Position numbers and translations under genes: made by a program | Part shown: positions 46,590 to 58,570 of the stretch, piece after piece | Layout of the letters: each line of letters begins with the position of its first letter | How positions within the stretch are numbered: position 1 is the stretch's first letter | DNA from: Toxorhynchites rutilus septentrionalis | Lineage: Eukaryota > Arthropoda > Insecta > Diptera > Culicidae | NCBI RefSeq assembly: GCF_029784135.1 | Contig: NC_073746.1 | Location: 298,227,614-298,291,613 of the forward strand | Length of the DNA: 64,000 nucleotides | Direction: 5' to 3' | Notes under the pieces: model-generated | Seen by the model: the letters and a program-made list of their open reading frames with translations, nothing else | What the model was told of the DNA's origin: nothing | The model's database searches: none

Positions 46590-47118
46590 TCTTTATATTT
46601 TGTATACCAAAGATCTGTTCGTTAACAATTATGTGTTCGACAACATAAAAACTCATTCACATTCAGAACATTTTAAACAAACCCCAAGAAAACCCAAGGA
46701 CTAGTGTCTTTATTCCGAAAAGTCCCCATCAGTGAGAGGTTTTTATGACAGTTTCGTTCAGCTCTATGTTCAATAATGTCAGCTATTTTTCATCAAACCC
46801 TTTATTCAATCCATGTTCACGCACATTAGCAGAACTTATTAAGCGATAGCCAGTACTGTTCGTTGAATACAATTTCAATTTAATTAGAAAACGTCTGACT
46901 GCACTTTTTTTTATCGATTTTTTCTAAACAGAATTAGCTTTTTAGCACCATGAAAGACGCTTGTTAGAGTCTTTTACAGCTACCAGATAAAACATGTTGA
47001 GCGTTTGAAAGAAATAAAATCATGAACTTTACATCGATGATCCTCCATCAAACTGCTTTACTCCGTTAGACCGCTTAAGAATGTAATACCGAACAGTCGA
47101 ACATGGGTTGAAAAAACT
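46590..47118. other. No gene recognised
   Basis: AT-rich, short frames only. Confidence 0.35.
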
Positions 47119-47119
47119 A

Positions 47120-47512
47120 AAAGTGGGTTATATATGTGATATAACCGCAAGGTGGACGTGGGACTACCGCTGGCTTTGCAATCATTTGTTTGAATTGCAT
47201 CCGAGTTAATTTTCAATTAATCAATGAATATTTCGAAAGTGTGAGTGAATAAGTAGAGGTATGAAGTTATAGGGTTATGAGTAAAATTAAATTCTGTGCC
47301 TTGATTTTAAGCTATTAAAAGGTCTTTTTTGGACCAATAAGTGACAATTATATAACTGTTTGACATTCTATTTTTCGAATGAAGTGATTATTATACCACT
47401 CCATTCAGCCGGTAAAGAGGTATGATAGTTCAAAATCTTGCACTCCAGTACCACGCTCTCATTTTCGAAAATTTGAACTCCCGGTACAGAAATGAAAGAG
47501 GGAGTCCTACGT
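47120..47512. mobile_element. Family B MITE, ~393 bp
   Basis: Left GTGGGTTATATATGTGATATAACC, GCAAGGTGGACGTGGGACTACCG; right CGGTACAGAAATGAAAGAGG, GAGTCCTACGTC. It is the short version of the element at 38773-39862. Confidence 0.7.
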
Positions 47513-48518
47513 CAAAAAAAATGCAGCAAATGTTCATTTCAATAGTCCGTCATGTGTTGTACAAAAGCTGCTTCGGAACAGGAACTTTTTCAAAACGCTT
47601 CTCTGGCAAATTATTTAGGTAAGCATCAATAGTTAAACGAAGACTTCAAAGTGGTCTACATAGTCTCTTATACAACGTATAACTCAGCATATCATCTTAT
47701 TAACCCTCCTATACTCACACATACAGTCTGGCAGACCGAGAATAAATGAGGTGGCTGAATTGAATAACTATTAAAACTGAATGAAGTTAAAGACAAAAAT
47801 ATTTTCTAAAGTTTTTCATTCAATTTATCTTTTTCTTCAAATAAATGCCAAAAACACCTAAAAATACACAATACACAAAATTGGGGGGTTCAAAAGGAAA
47901 GGGGTGTAAGTGATTTGATCGATTCTATCTTCATCAACTTTTTATTTCGTTAATAACTCTGCTGCAGAAACGTTCCAATTTGAATTTACTATAGAAACCA
48001 ATAGATGAAGCTGTGACCTATCGTGCAAATTGTCAAATACAGCTAGTAATGTATTCGCAGCTAAGTTATGACCATAAAAACAATTTATCCGTGTATTGTG
48101 CATTGTGAATAAAAGTATTATAGTCCCATGTCTGAAACCATAGTCCATAATCCGGACTTCCATATGAAATATATTTTGCAATATGCTTTGAACACTTGTG
48201 CTGAAGAATAAAGCTGTAAGTGGTCATTTTATCTATTCACCATTAAAATGGTTCAGTTGGAATTCGGAATCACTGTTCATTTTTAGCAGAGGTCGTAGTA
48301 GGCTGTATCTCAAATACTTTGACAGAAAACTGTTTGGAAAACCTGTAACTTTCGATGGTGAAAATTCAGTTGATCTGTTTTGTTGCGAAAAGGTTCTGCA
48401 GGATGGATAACGAGAAAAGACATATGAGGCATATATCGTATATCGTATGTTCCATTTTTGGACTACGATATCGCCACAAACACAACTCTAACCGAAGTAC
48501 CATACAAAGAATCCATAT
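47513..48518. other. No gene recognised
   Basis: AT-rich; no domains, no clear ends. Confidence 0.35.
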
Positions 48519-49130
48519 GTAAGAAGATTATCGTAATGTATGTGCCTGCAGACACTGGAACAAAATCTGGTGACCGAAAGACGGGCTCGAAAATTATACA
48601 AGGTTTTACTGAAGTACGAAGGATGCAGGTTGATGAACGACGAAACGTACGTGAAAATGGATTTTAGACAGCTCCCAGAAAATTCTATAAGACCACTGCT
48701 AGAGGAGACATTCCCGCAAATTTAAGTTCGTTTTCGCTGATAAATTTTCCAGGAAGTTCTTGATTTGGCAAGAGATTTGCTACTGTGGACACAAAACCAA
48801 AGTTCTCGTCACCAACATGACAATGGACTCGAAAATGTATAAGGGAGTGTGCCTGCAGGAACGTCCGATGAAGTTTTGGCCAGATTTGGCAAGCTGACAC
48901 TACATTCGAGAGGTATTCCAGTGGTACCGTGACAAAGGGATCGGTTACATTGAAGAAGACCTCAATCCTCCCACTGCCCTCAATTCCGCCCAATCGAGAA
49001 ATATTGGCCAATGTCAAGTGAAATAAAAGCAGAGTTCCAAAGTGACTCGGGATGCTGCAAACATGAAAAGATCATCGAATAAAATGGCCGCTGAGATTGA
49101 CCAACAGAGTCAAAACTGTGACGGAATAAT
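48519..49130 (+). pseudogene. DD37E-type mariner transposase relic
   Basis: Mixed frames give LVTERRARKLYKVLLKYEGC, RLMNDETYVKMDFRQLPE (first acidic site, DE with N before), FLIWQEICYCGHKTKVLV, FWPDLAS then HYIREVFQWYRDKGIGYIE (second aspartate), LNPPT, then RNIGQCQVK. This parallels the enzyme at 58700-59713 segment by segment. Several frameshifts, stops and a gap; no ends found. Confidence 0.8.
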
Positions 49131-49280
49131 TTTTTCAATGTTTTTGAATAAATAATAAATTATCTGTATTTTGATACTAAAACATTTTGGTACCTTTAAC
49201 CAATCCTGAGAAACAGCTGATTTTGTCATTTCAGATTCTAAATGAACAATCAACAGCATGAAGGGAAACATAATGAAAAA

Positions 49281-50820
49281 GTCACAGGAAGGTTGTGCCC
49301 AGGACACGACCGCATAGTTGACGTAGGATTTCGTTAGGCTATCTGTTGATTTTGGATATGTTTGAAGAATCACATCTTTAAACTCTTTGATAATGATTTG
49401 GTGGCTCTGAGAAGGGCCGTTTTGTTTGGTTGTTGGGTATTGTTTATTCATTCCACCAGTGTTTACCAAGTGATGATGACAGAAGGATGGTAAACAGTCG
49501 TTGGATGGTGCGTATCAGATAGAAGATACCGAAGTGGAACGAGATATGATGAAAACCGCCCTCTGTGATACTAGACGAGATGCCTCATATGTTATGTATG
49601 GATAAATTAAAAAAAAACTCACCCATTTAATATAAGATAATTACCAATAGCGAACACAATTATCATTTTTTCTCATCAGTAAAAACATGTTACTTTAATA
49701 TAGAGAAAACATATTTGAAATGAATTGGTAATTCTCATTTAGAAATTTTACTTTCTGAGTGTTCATTCAACCCAATGAGAATTTTAATTGGACTAACAAC
49801 AACTAATACTGTATGTAGAGCATATGGGAAATCACTTTGTCTAATATTTCTTCACTTTTCCAATTTTTCTCGCCGTAGAAACTTTTTTTTGGGTGAAAAT
49901 GAAGACAACGAAACAGACAGCTTAAACCAAACGACCCGTTCTCGAGCGGGAACACACCTTGGTTTTTATTTATGAAAATTCAAATGAATCATTTCATATA
50001 TCAAGTAATTTTTCACACAACTGCTACCATATACAATTTTACACTTACTCGTGCTAAATTTTTCACAATACACGATCGGTCATTGATATGAAATTTCACG
50101 AAGCAACCAATATTAAAGTTCCAAATTTAAATTTTATTTGCTAGAAATAATCGAATCACTTACCTTACCTGCAGTATAAAAATACCCCGTCTTGCAGATA
50201 TTTGCAATGCCGATTTCCTCCGGGCACCTTGGTTTTGTTAGGGAATGCATTTTGGTAGGAACAAAAGCTACCCCTAATTTTATTTATTTGCAATGCCGAT
50301 TCCCCCGAGGCAGCTTGGTTTTGATGTCCCTTGGTTTTGATGTCTCTGAACGCATTTCGGTAGGAACAAAAGTTCCCCCTACTTTCATGTATTTGCAATG
50401 TCGATTTCCCCAGGCAGCTTGGTTTTTATGTCTCTGTTAAGGAACACATTTCAGTGACAGCAAAAGCTCCCCCTACTTTGATGTATTGGAAATGCCGAAT
50501 CCCCCGAGTTAGCTTGGTTTTGATGTCTCTGTTAGGGACCCGCCGCATGTGTCGTCAATTTCGACCAATCAGAAGTGGGTATTTCCGTTACGATAGGGGT
50601 TGAGATTTTTCAATTGTTCGATAGTTAGTTTCATGACATATTTTCTTCAGTATTAAAAATTGTTATGGAGTACCGAAATCGATTGACGCAACAATTTCAT
50701 CAATCCATCATGGAATGACTGAACAATAAGCGTTTGAAATTGGACAATTTTCACGATGTGCTCGATTTTCGATTTTCAATTTGTACCCCAATATGTTCCC
50801 GAAAGACGTAATCCTACGTC
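49281..50820. mobile_element. Large GACGTAGGA-type element, copy 1 (1.54 kb)
   Basis: Starts GTCACAGGAAGGTTGTGCCC, with TTGACGTAGGATTTCG 37 bp in, and ends CGAAAGACGTAATCCTACGTC. Four ~95-110-bp units (CAATGCCGAT..CCCC, CTTGGTTTTGATGTCTCTG, GGTAGGAACAAAAG) fill 50195-50540. The same order is present inverted at 56593-57871. Non-coding. Confidence 0.75.
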
Positions 50821-53185
50821 AAAAGGTTGATTTCATCTTCTTGTTATAATTCAACTATCAGTATTCCCTAACCTTACTCAAACAACAACTCAATAAAGCG
50901 ATGTTTCTGGGTTATTCATTATGCTTCGATATAACGTACAATCTGAATAATAAATCATGTTTTATTATCAGGAAATATACCCTAACAGCCTAAAAATACC
51001 TTCCTTTCTGAATTCCACGAAAATCATAGAACAATTTTTCAGAATTTTTGAACATATATAGGATTTTTGAATTGTTTATACAATGTATTTTGGTACTAAC
51101 ATTGTTTGAAAATATATTTACATTTACAATATATTTACATTTTGTTATAAACCTCACAAACTGAACGGTATTCAACTCTAACCGATTCTCTCAACCTGTC
51201 TTATAGAAAGGGTCGTCAGCGAAACTATGACACCACTACTATTGTCCTTATAATGACCGATATCATACAGCTGGCTGACGAAGTGTGCGTTATGTACTGT
51301 GCACTAAATAACAGCACACGCAATCGACAAAACCATAAATTTCCCCTCTCACCTCATTCTCATTTTTCTTCTTTCGCTCAATAAAACCGCCCATCCTCTC
51401 CATCTCTCTCCTGGCATGATGTGTGTTGTGAACGGTTTCAAACAATAATGAAGCTGACATTTAAAATCCTCCCCCGTTGCGTTCTCTCTCACCCACGTGA
51501 GTCAGTTCCACGAGCTGCTTGCTGTTATTCTCCCCTTCCACAGCTGCACATTGTGAGAGAATCTTGCGAGCGCCGCATGGATTTTCTCTGTCGCTCTTAA
51601 TAGAGAGAGCCTCAAGCGTGTTTTTGTTTGTATACACACGCACGCGTGTCGTGTGAGAACACGGGGTGTCCTCCACGTGCGCATGTCTGCGATGCGCGAG
51701 TGGGAGCGACTTTTGGTACCGAAATTGGGCAAGTTGGAGCATAAACATACAAGCAGCGGCGAAATCATGATGAGTGTTTTCGTTAGCATCGCTGTCTGGC
51801 TTGTTTTGGTCAGTGGAAGCTTGTAGCGGCGATTGGAAAAAGCATCATCTCACCATCATCACAAATGCCCGATAAGAAAGAGGTTCTCGGAATTGTGGGA
51901 GAGAGTAACAACAGTAGATATGAAAGAAGAGGGGCTTCAATTTCATTCACATGTACACATTTTCGTTTAGAAGTGTCATTTTATCCTCTGAATATTTTTT
52001 TTTACGGTATCTAAGGATCTATTTCTGGCGTTGGCACATCGCGTAGATTATTCCTTCTTTTCAAATGCCATCTTTCTGTTCGAGAATTTGCGTCATTCTG
52101 TTCGGAGAGAATAGACTTCGGAAATGAAGAAAAACACTTCAATGATCATCTTTAGAACACTACAAAAACCCTTCTCTGCTTTTCCACTTATCTGCTTTCT
52201 CTCGCTCTTTTTCTATTGAAGAGTAAAGCATAAAAAGATGGTATGAACAAAAATTTGATTATGCGCAAACACTCGCTTCATTTGCGGCGGGTGCTATGTT
52301 TTCCCCCCACTCGTTTGCAGCACCCTATCGGGTTTACTCGCGTCAGCAACAGGACCCCGGCGTAGCTCACCACCGGTAACCGTTCTGTTTTGACTTTTTT
52401 TTTGAGCAACTAGTTGTTTCCTAGTCGCGAGTACAACGCCCTTCCACACTCCCACGCTTCTTTTTTTTTTGTGCCGCCGTTAATGACAGTAATCAAGGCA
52501 CGGTAAAAGTACTTGTTTTTGTTACATCACTACATATTCCCCAAATGCGATCGTAAGAGGTTTGTTAGTGGTCCTTTTTTTCTTTATGTGCCAGAAAAGA
52601 AGGACGGGAGCCGCTATGCGGCTTCCAGAACTTCTCGAGCCTGGTGATTGAGAGAAGTGAATATTCGCGTGCATAGAATTGTGGAAAAGGAAATGAGGGA
52701 AAACGGAAAAAAAATTCCGCGCGAATTCCGAATGCCTCGTTCAAGGGAACAATGGAGCTATCTCAAATTCGAGGGTGAATGTTGTTTCATCTTTTTTTTT
52801 CTTGCTTTTTCAACGGTAAGATGTGAATTACAATTGGCTGAGACAGAATCGGGAGAGGGCTTTTCATGACTTGTTTGTGTAATTGTATATTTGTACTACG
52901 TTCCCGCTTGTTGCCTTCACTTGTTGTCTAGCAAGACCCATTTCATTTGTATATATTATGTTTTGATGTTTCGAGAACATATTGCTCCTAATATTTCAAT
53001 ATTGTAGATAGTAAAGCGATTCCCTAAAGCGGAGCACAGAATCGAGGAGCCAGACGAAATCTGCATTGCAACCGCATCCGTGGGTACTCTTGTATTCGTA
53101 TGCATTTGTGCAAATCGAAATGTGTTTCCCTAACACGGAAAATCATTGGCGATATATGCAAGTTGCGTATTCTTGTATCTGCATT
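50821..53185. other. No gene recognised
   Basis: 51300-52640 is rich in CT runs and CpG (ACACGCACGCGTGTCG near 51637) and carries few repeats, as expected of unique regulatory or leader DNA; no gene structure could be proved. Confidence 0.35.
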
Positions 53186-53710
53186 ACAGGCGAATACGCG
53201 AATACGAACACTGCCCGAAACATGACATTAAGATCATCACCAAAGATTTCAATGCTCAGCTCGGAATAGAGGAGAAGCTAAAACCTGTATTCGGTAAGAT
53301 TCATCGTTTCGCCATCTCTAAGAACATGGCCGTACGCAGTACCTTCTTCCAACACAAATTCCTCCATCACACCTGGAGATCACCACATCAAACAATCTCA
53401 GATCGACCATGTTATATGTACCATGTACCGTGTACCTATAGAGGCGCTAGCATCGATTCGGACCATGATTAAAACAGCCATCAACAGCGTAGCTGAGAAT
53501 ATCCTAGGACATGCGGAACGAAGACGACGGGACGAGTGGTTGGATAATAAGTGTCAGCAAGTGTTACACGAGAAGAACGCTGCACGGAAGCTAATGCTGC
53601 GTCAAGCTACCTGTCAGAACGTGGAACGATATAAACAGAAGCGGCGACGGCAAACCCAACTGTTCAGGGAAAAGAAGCGCCGCCAGGAAGAGAAGAGGTG
53701 TAAAGAACTA

Positions 53711-55632
53711 CAGGGTGGGCCATTTAAAGTGGAAGGATTTGTTTTTGCAATAGCAAAGTAAAGAAGTGGAATTTAAAAAAAAAATTTTGAAATTCATTTA
53801 TTTTGGTCCAAGGATATTTGTTCTAATTACTTTTTGATTATGATATCTCGTAAATGACCGCCTCTGGCCTTGACCGCAAAATGTGCCCTTTTTTCGGCAT
53901 TTTCCTTCACTTTGCCCAATGTTTCGGCCGATATGGCAGCAATTTCTTCTTCTTTCACCAATGGATTCATGATCTTGCAACGGATGAGAAATCTGTAGGA
54001 TAATTCTGTGAATCGAAGAGTAAGCGGGGATACTCCTGCCAAGACTTCGAAACTCATCGTATGTGTCGAATGCAAACACCCCATTGCTATACGCAAGCAA
54101 CGATATTGTATTCTCTCCAGCTTGAGAATATGAATCCTGGCAGCTGATCGGAAGCAAAAACTGCCATATTCCAACACTGATAATATCGTTGTTTTGTACA
54201 ACTGAATGAGGTCTCCTGGATGGGCACCCCACCATGTTCCGGTTCTTTGCTGGCTTTTCTGTTTCAAATACGCAATGTGTATTCCCCAGGTACATTTAGA
54301 GTCAAAATATACTCCAAGGTATTTGGAAAACATCGAGTGCCTGATCGCTTTACCGGATAGGTGAAGCTGGAATTGGGCGGGTTCGTGCTTCCTAGAAAAA
54401 ACGACCATTTCGGTTTTCTCCGTAGAGAATTCGATACCCAGCTTTGGAGCCCACGTGAACAGGTTGTTCAGGGTATCTTGCAAGGATTTTTGCAGAATGG
54501 CGGGATTAGTACCCGTGATGGAAATAACTCCATCGTCTGCAAGTTGTCTCAGCGTGCAGTTTCTAGTTAGACAATCATCCATATCATTGACGTAAAAACT
54601 ATACAAGAGGGGGCTTAGGCAGGAGCCTTGTGGTAGGCCCATAAAACTGTATCGAGAAGATTTCAAGCTGCCATGATTGAAAAACATGTGCTTTTCTGAG
54701 AGTAAATTGTACAGGAAATTATTCAGAATTGGCGAAAGTCCACGATTATGAAGTTTCTCTGAGAGAATTTCCATGGAAACTGAATCAAATGCCCCTTTGA
54801 TATCGAGGAAAACGGAAGCCATTTGTTCTTTGCGAGCAAATGCGTTTTGGATTTCAGAAGATAGCAGCGCCAGACAATCGTTCGTCCCTTTACCTCGGCG
54901 GAAGCCAAACTGCGTATTTGACAGCAAATTGTTCGCTTCAACCCACTTGTCCAAACGAAGTAGAATCATTTTCTCTAACAATTTACGAATACAGGATAAC
55001 ATTGCAATCGGCCTATACGAGTTGTGATCGCAAGCCGGCTTGTTGGGTTTTCGTATGGCTATCACTCTCACTTGTCTCCAGTCATGCGGGACAATATTCA
55101 GCTCCAGAAACTTGTTGAACAAGTTCAGCAAACGCTGTTTCGCCAAGTCGGGAAGATTCTTCAACAAGTTGAATTTAATCTTGTCCGACCCAGGAGCTGA
55201 ATTGTTACATGAGAGGAGGGCAATTGAGAATTCTACCATCGTGCGACCTGATGTCGATGGAGTCTCTGCAACACTGGCTCGAACGGCATCAATATTCTCG
55301 TCGAAACGACTTGGTCGTTGTCTGGACAGATGACTGGCATTACCAACACTACCAGACGATATAAATTTGGCATATAATCGACGTATAGTGTTGTCTCCAG
55401 GCGATGTTTTAACTTTATTTTTATTTTTTCACGCACGTTTAGTTAACACAATTGAGAAGTTATTTTGAATGTACAGCTGAACAATTTCAGCGCGTTGTTT
55501 AGGTGTGTATTGTTCCATGGTTAAAATTGTACTGAAATGACGCTTCCAACGCGGTATGACATTTGTTAATCTGACATCTCTGTCAAAAGTTATGGGGTTG
55601 CCAAATGCTTCCACTTTAAATGGCCCACCCTG
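53711..55632 (-). mobile_element. Tc1/mariner-type element carrying a captured reverse transcriptase
   Basis: TIRs begin CAGGGTGGGCCATTTAAAGT at both ends and are identical for 25 bp, with one mismatch in about 31. TA flanks both ends (53709-53710 and 55633-55634). The insertion splits an RTE-like LINE. Removing it rejoins the LINE at GAACTA|GAACAG. The internal frame on the minus strand is the chimera described at 53827-55518. The clean ends mean that a compatible transposase could still move it. Confidence 0.9.
53827..55518 (-). CDS. Chimeric frame: transposase N-part, non-LTR RT, transposase tail
   Basis: From ATG at 55518 the minus strand reads MEQYTPKQRAEIVQLYIQNN, FSIVLTKRA, then one TGA (55431-55429). 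In the same frame it continues KNKNKVKTSPGDNTIRRLYA, KFISSGSVGN and FDENIDAVRASVAETPSTSG, the DNA-binding half of a Tc1/mariner-type enzyme. Without a break it becomes MVEFSIALLSCNNSAPGSDK (55239), a LINE RT: motif A FLDIKGAFDS (Asp 146 counted from 55239), motif B GLPQGSCLSPLLY, motif C QLADDGVIS (Asp 235, 236), then KYLGVYFDSKCTWG and LERIQYRCLRIAMGC. After CKIMNPLV the frame turns into EEEIAAISAETLGKVKENAE and FAVKARGGHLRDIIIKK, a transposase C-terminus. The DDE core is missing and the RT stands in its place. The RT resembles I/Loner-type LINEs; relative to those it seems to lack about six residues before TGTWWGAH. Whether any protein is made is unknown. Confidence 0.85.
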
Positions 55633-56592
55633 TAGAACAGCTGCGTCGCTATCGAGAGACGCGATAGCTCTACCGGAATCTCAATGCATCCCGAAAAGGC
55701 TTTGTGCCACGAGCAGAAATTTGTCGGAATAAGAATGGGAGTATCCTGACGAACGTACGTAAAGTGGTCGAATAGCGGAGGCAGCACTTCGATGAACAAC
55801 TGAATGGCGTACAAACAGAGGACCAAGATAACGGTGGAAGCGATTACATTGGTGCGGTAAATAATATAGATGTACCACCCCCAACGATAGGTGAAGTAAG
55901 GAATGTCATCAAACAGCTTTAAAACAGCAAATCAACTGGGAAAGATAGCATCGGAGCGTTACTTACCAAGATGGGCCCAGAAAAGCTGGTTAATTATCTG
56001 CATCGACTGATTGACAGAATTCAGGAAACAGAACAGCTATCGGAGGAGTGAAACGATGAGGTTATTTGTCCTATCTTCACTAAAATGAAAACTTTCGCGC
56101 AATCACCGTCCTAAATGGTGCCTACATAGTGCTCTCCTAAATAATATTTCGTCTATCGAAGAAATTCGTGGGAAGCTATCAGCCCAGCTTTTTCGAAGTT
56201 CGGTCTACTACTGACCAAATCTTCACCTTAGAGCAGATCCTCCAGAAACGCCGTCCCAACGTACCATCTATTCATCGACTTTAAAGCCGCATATGATTCA
56301 ATAACACGGAAAGAGCTATGGAGAATCATGGACGAAAACGGCTTTCCCACGAAGCTTACGAGACTGATTGATGCTACGATGTATAGAATGCAGTGCTGTG
56401 TGCGAATGTCGAGCGGATTATCGGATTCATTCGAGTCACGTAGGGGGCCTCACCAAGGTAATGGTCTCTCTTGTCTGCTATTCAACATTTCGCTAGAAGG
56501 TGTTATGTATGAGACGAGCGGCCTTCTTGGATGGCACTTACGTTCCCAGTGGAACTTTTGCCTTCTCAACGTAGGTATTACTTGCGTAATTT

Positions 56593-57871
56593 TTGACGTA
56601 GGATTACGTCTTTCGGGAACATATTGTGGTACAAATTGAAAATCGAAAATCGAAAATCGAAAACATCGTGAAAATTGTCCAATTTCAAACGCTTATTGCT
56701 CAGTCATTTCACGATGGATTGATGAAATTTTTGCGTCAATCTTTTTTTCTTTGTTTTTAAGAGGCTTTAAACTTTGCAGTTCATTCGCCTCTAATTGCGT
56801 CAATCGATTTCGGCACTCCATAACATTTTTTTTATATTGAAGAAAATAAAATATGTCATGAAACTAACTATCGAACAATTGAAAAATATCAACCCCTCTC
56901 CTAACGGAATTACCCATTTCTGATTGGTCGAAATTGACGATACATGCGGCCGGTCCCTAACAGAGAAATCAAAACCAAGCTGCCTGGGGGAAATTGCCAT
57001 TGCAAATACATGAAAGTAGGGGGAACTTTTGTTCCTACCGAAATGTGTTCCCTAACAGAGACATCAAAACCAAGTAAGGGGGAACTTTTGTTCCTACCGA
57101 AATGTGTTTCCTAACAGAGACATCAAAACCAAGATGCCTGGGGGAAACCGTCATTGCAAATACATGAAAGTAGGGAGTATAAGTGAAGGTGTAAAATTGT
57201 ATATGGTAGCAGTTGTGTTAAAAATGACTTGATATATGAAACGATTTATTTCAATTTACATACATAAAAACCAAGATGTGTTCCCGCTTGAGAACGAGTC
57301 GTTTGGTTTAAGCTGTCTGTTTTTTTTGTGTTCATTTTCACATTAGGTATTGTTAGTCCAGTTAAAATTCGGATTGGGTTGAATAAACACCTAGAAAGTA
57401 TAAATTATAAAAGAAAAATACCTTTTTCATTTCAAATATGTTTTCTCTATATTAAAGTACCATTTTTATACTGATGAGAAAAATTGATGATTGTGTTCGG
57501 TATTGGTAATTATCTTATATTACATTGGTGAGTTTTTTTTCCTTTATTTCATCCATACATAACACAGGAGGCATCTCGTCTGGGATCATAGAGGGCGTTT
57601 TTTTCAATCTCGTTCCACTTCGGTATCTTTTATCTGATTCGCACCGTCCAGCGACTGTTTACCATCTTTCTGTCATCATCACTCGGTAAACACTGGTGGA
57701 GTGAACAAACAATACCCAACAACCAAACAAAACGGCCCTTTTCATGGTCACCAAATCATTATCAAAGAGTTTAACAATGTAATTCTTCAAACATATCCAA
57801 AATCAACACATAGCCTAACGTAATCCTATGTCAATTATGCGGTCGTGTCTCGGACACAACCCTCCTGTGAC
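56593..57871. mobile_element. Large GACGTAGGA-type element, copy 2 (inverted relative to copy 1)
   Basis: Starts TTGACGTAGGATTACGTC, TTTCGGGAAC and ends CGGACACAACCCTCCTGTGAC. Interior matches 49281-50820 inverted, with fewer tandem units (56960-57180). It carries the 53-bp hairpin retroposon at 56742-56794. Confidence 0.75.
56731..56805 (-). mobile_element. Micro-retroposon with 11-bp target duplication and known empty site
   Basis: TTGCGTCAATC at 56731-56741 and 56795-56805 flanks a 53-bp insert. The minus strand reads TT, the 33-nt hairpin (56760-56792; stem AGAGGC/GCCTCT, inner AACT-GCAA-AGTT), then an A-rich tail TTAAAAACAAAGAAAAAAA. The related MITE copy at 50681-50692 has the uninterrupted site (GTTGCGTCAATCG on its other strand). 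Confidence 0.9.
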
Positions 57872-57872
57872 T

Positions 57873-58085
57873 TTTTTAGTAGCACTTAGTTGAGATTTAA
57901 ATGCCTGATATAATACGCCTTGAATGTATTCTTGAGTGGCAAGCTCTATAATACGCGTGACCACAATTGCAAGTCGGAAGAAATTTCATTGACGAAAAAT
58001 TCCCCCGATCAGAACAGGACTCGAACCCCAACCCTCGTCGTGATAATGAGGGACGCTAACCACTCGGTCATGGGAGCGCTTAATT
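57873..58085 (-). mobile_element. tRNA-derived SINE 2, minus strand, 3' truncated
   Basis: The minus strand reads TGACCGAGTGG (A box, 58060-58070) and GGTTCGAGTCC (perfect B box, 58017-58027), then a body with CGTCAATGAAATTTCTTCCG, GACTTGCAATTGTGGTCACG and AAATCTCAACTAAGTGC. The 3' end abuts the MITE end at 57871. Confidence 0.8.
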
Positions 58086-58570
58086 TGCAACCAACGACTC
58101 CGAATTTCGGTAGTAATTATTATTAATTGTTTAGCGTTGGTCGTTCGTTTACTTCACCATGATGAAAATGTTGATTTTCACTAACGTTTTGACATTGACA
58201 GACCATTAAAATGTTTTAAAAGTTCGTTCACACGAAGACACAAAACTGTCAAATCGCTAATGGATGACCCTTTATAATCTTGAAAAACCTACTATCTTGA
58301 ACAATCTACCTCAGACCGTCGTCTAATGCAGATAAATATATTGCGCACACTAATGCAATTCAGGACGTATGCGACAACGCAACCAATGCTGACATTGTTC
58401 TAGCATCAGGCGACTACAACTTACCAGACGCCACGCTCCGGCGGAAGCCACTTATTTCGACCTCAACAGGTGTGATATTAGCTCGCTGAGAAATGAACTT
58501 TCGGCAATTGACTGGGCACAACGCTTGAGCTGTACTCCACTGGATGAAACTGTGGCTGTTTTCTATGCTA

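Larger units (their letters stand above)
53190..56560 (+). pseudogene. RTE-like LINE ORF2 relic, split by a TIR element
   Basis: Left part: HDIKIITKDFNAQLGIEEKL (endonuclease), NMAVRSTFFQHKFLHHTW, GASIDSDHD, then RRRRDEWLDNKCQQVLHEKN. The element 53711-55632 interrupts it. Right part: SRKGFVPRAEICRNKNGSIL, VPPPTIGEVRNVIKQL, KDSIGALLTKMGPEKLVNYL, then YHLFIDFKAAYDSITRKEL (motif A, aspartate present) and FESRRGPHQGNGLSCLLFN (motif B). The RT ends before the motif C aspartates because the next MITE begins at 56593. Frameshifts are present. Related to 20330 and 30525 copies. Confidence 0.85.

Noticed and set aside
50195..50540. Regular ~100-bp repeats resembling a CRISPR array
   Set aside because: Units are imperfect tandem repeats inside a eukaryotic TIR element, with no unique spacers and no cas genes.
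53423..53761. Separate small basic protein gene (112 codons)
   Set aside because: It is the linker segment of the RTE-like LINE, running a few codons into the transposon end at 53711.
57990..58085. Functional tRNA gene on the minus strand
   Set aside because: Good A and B boxes, but the anticodon loop is too large and a SINE body follows directly.
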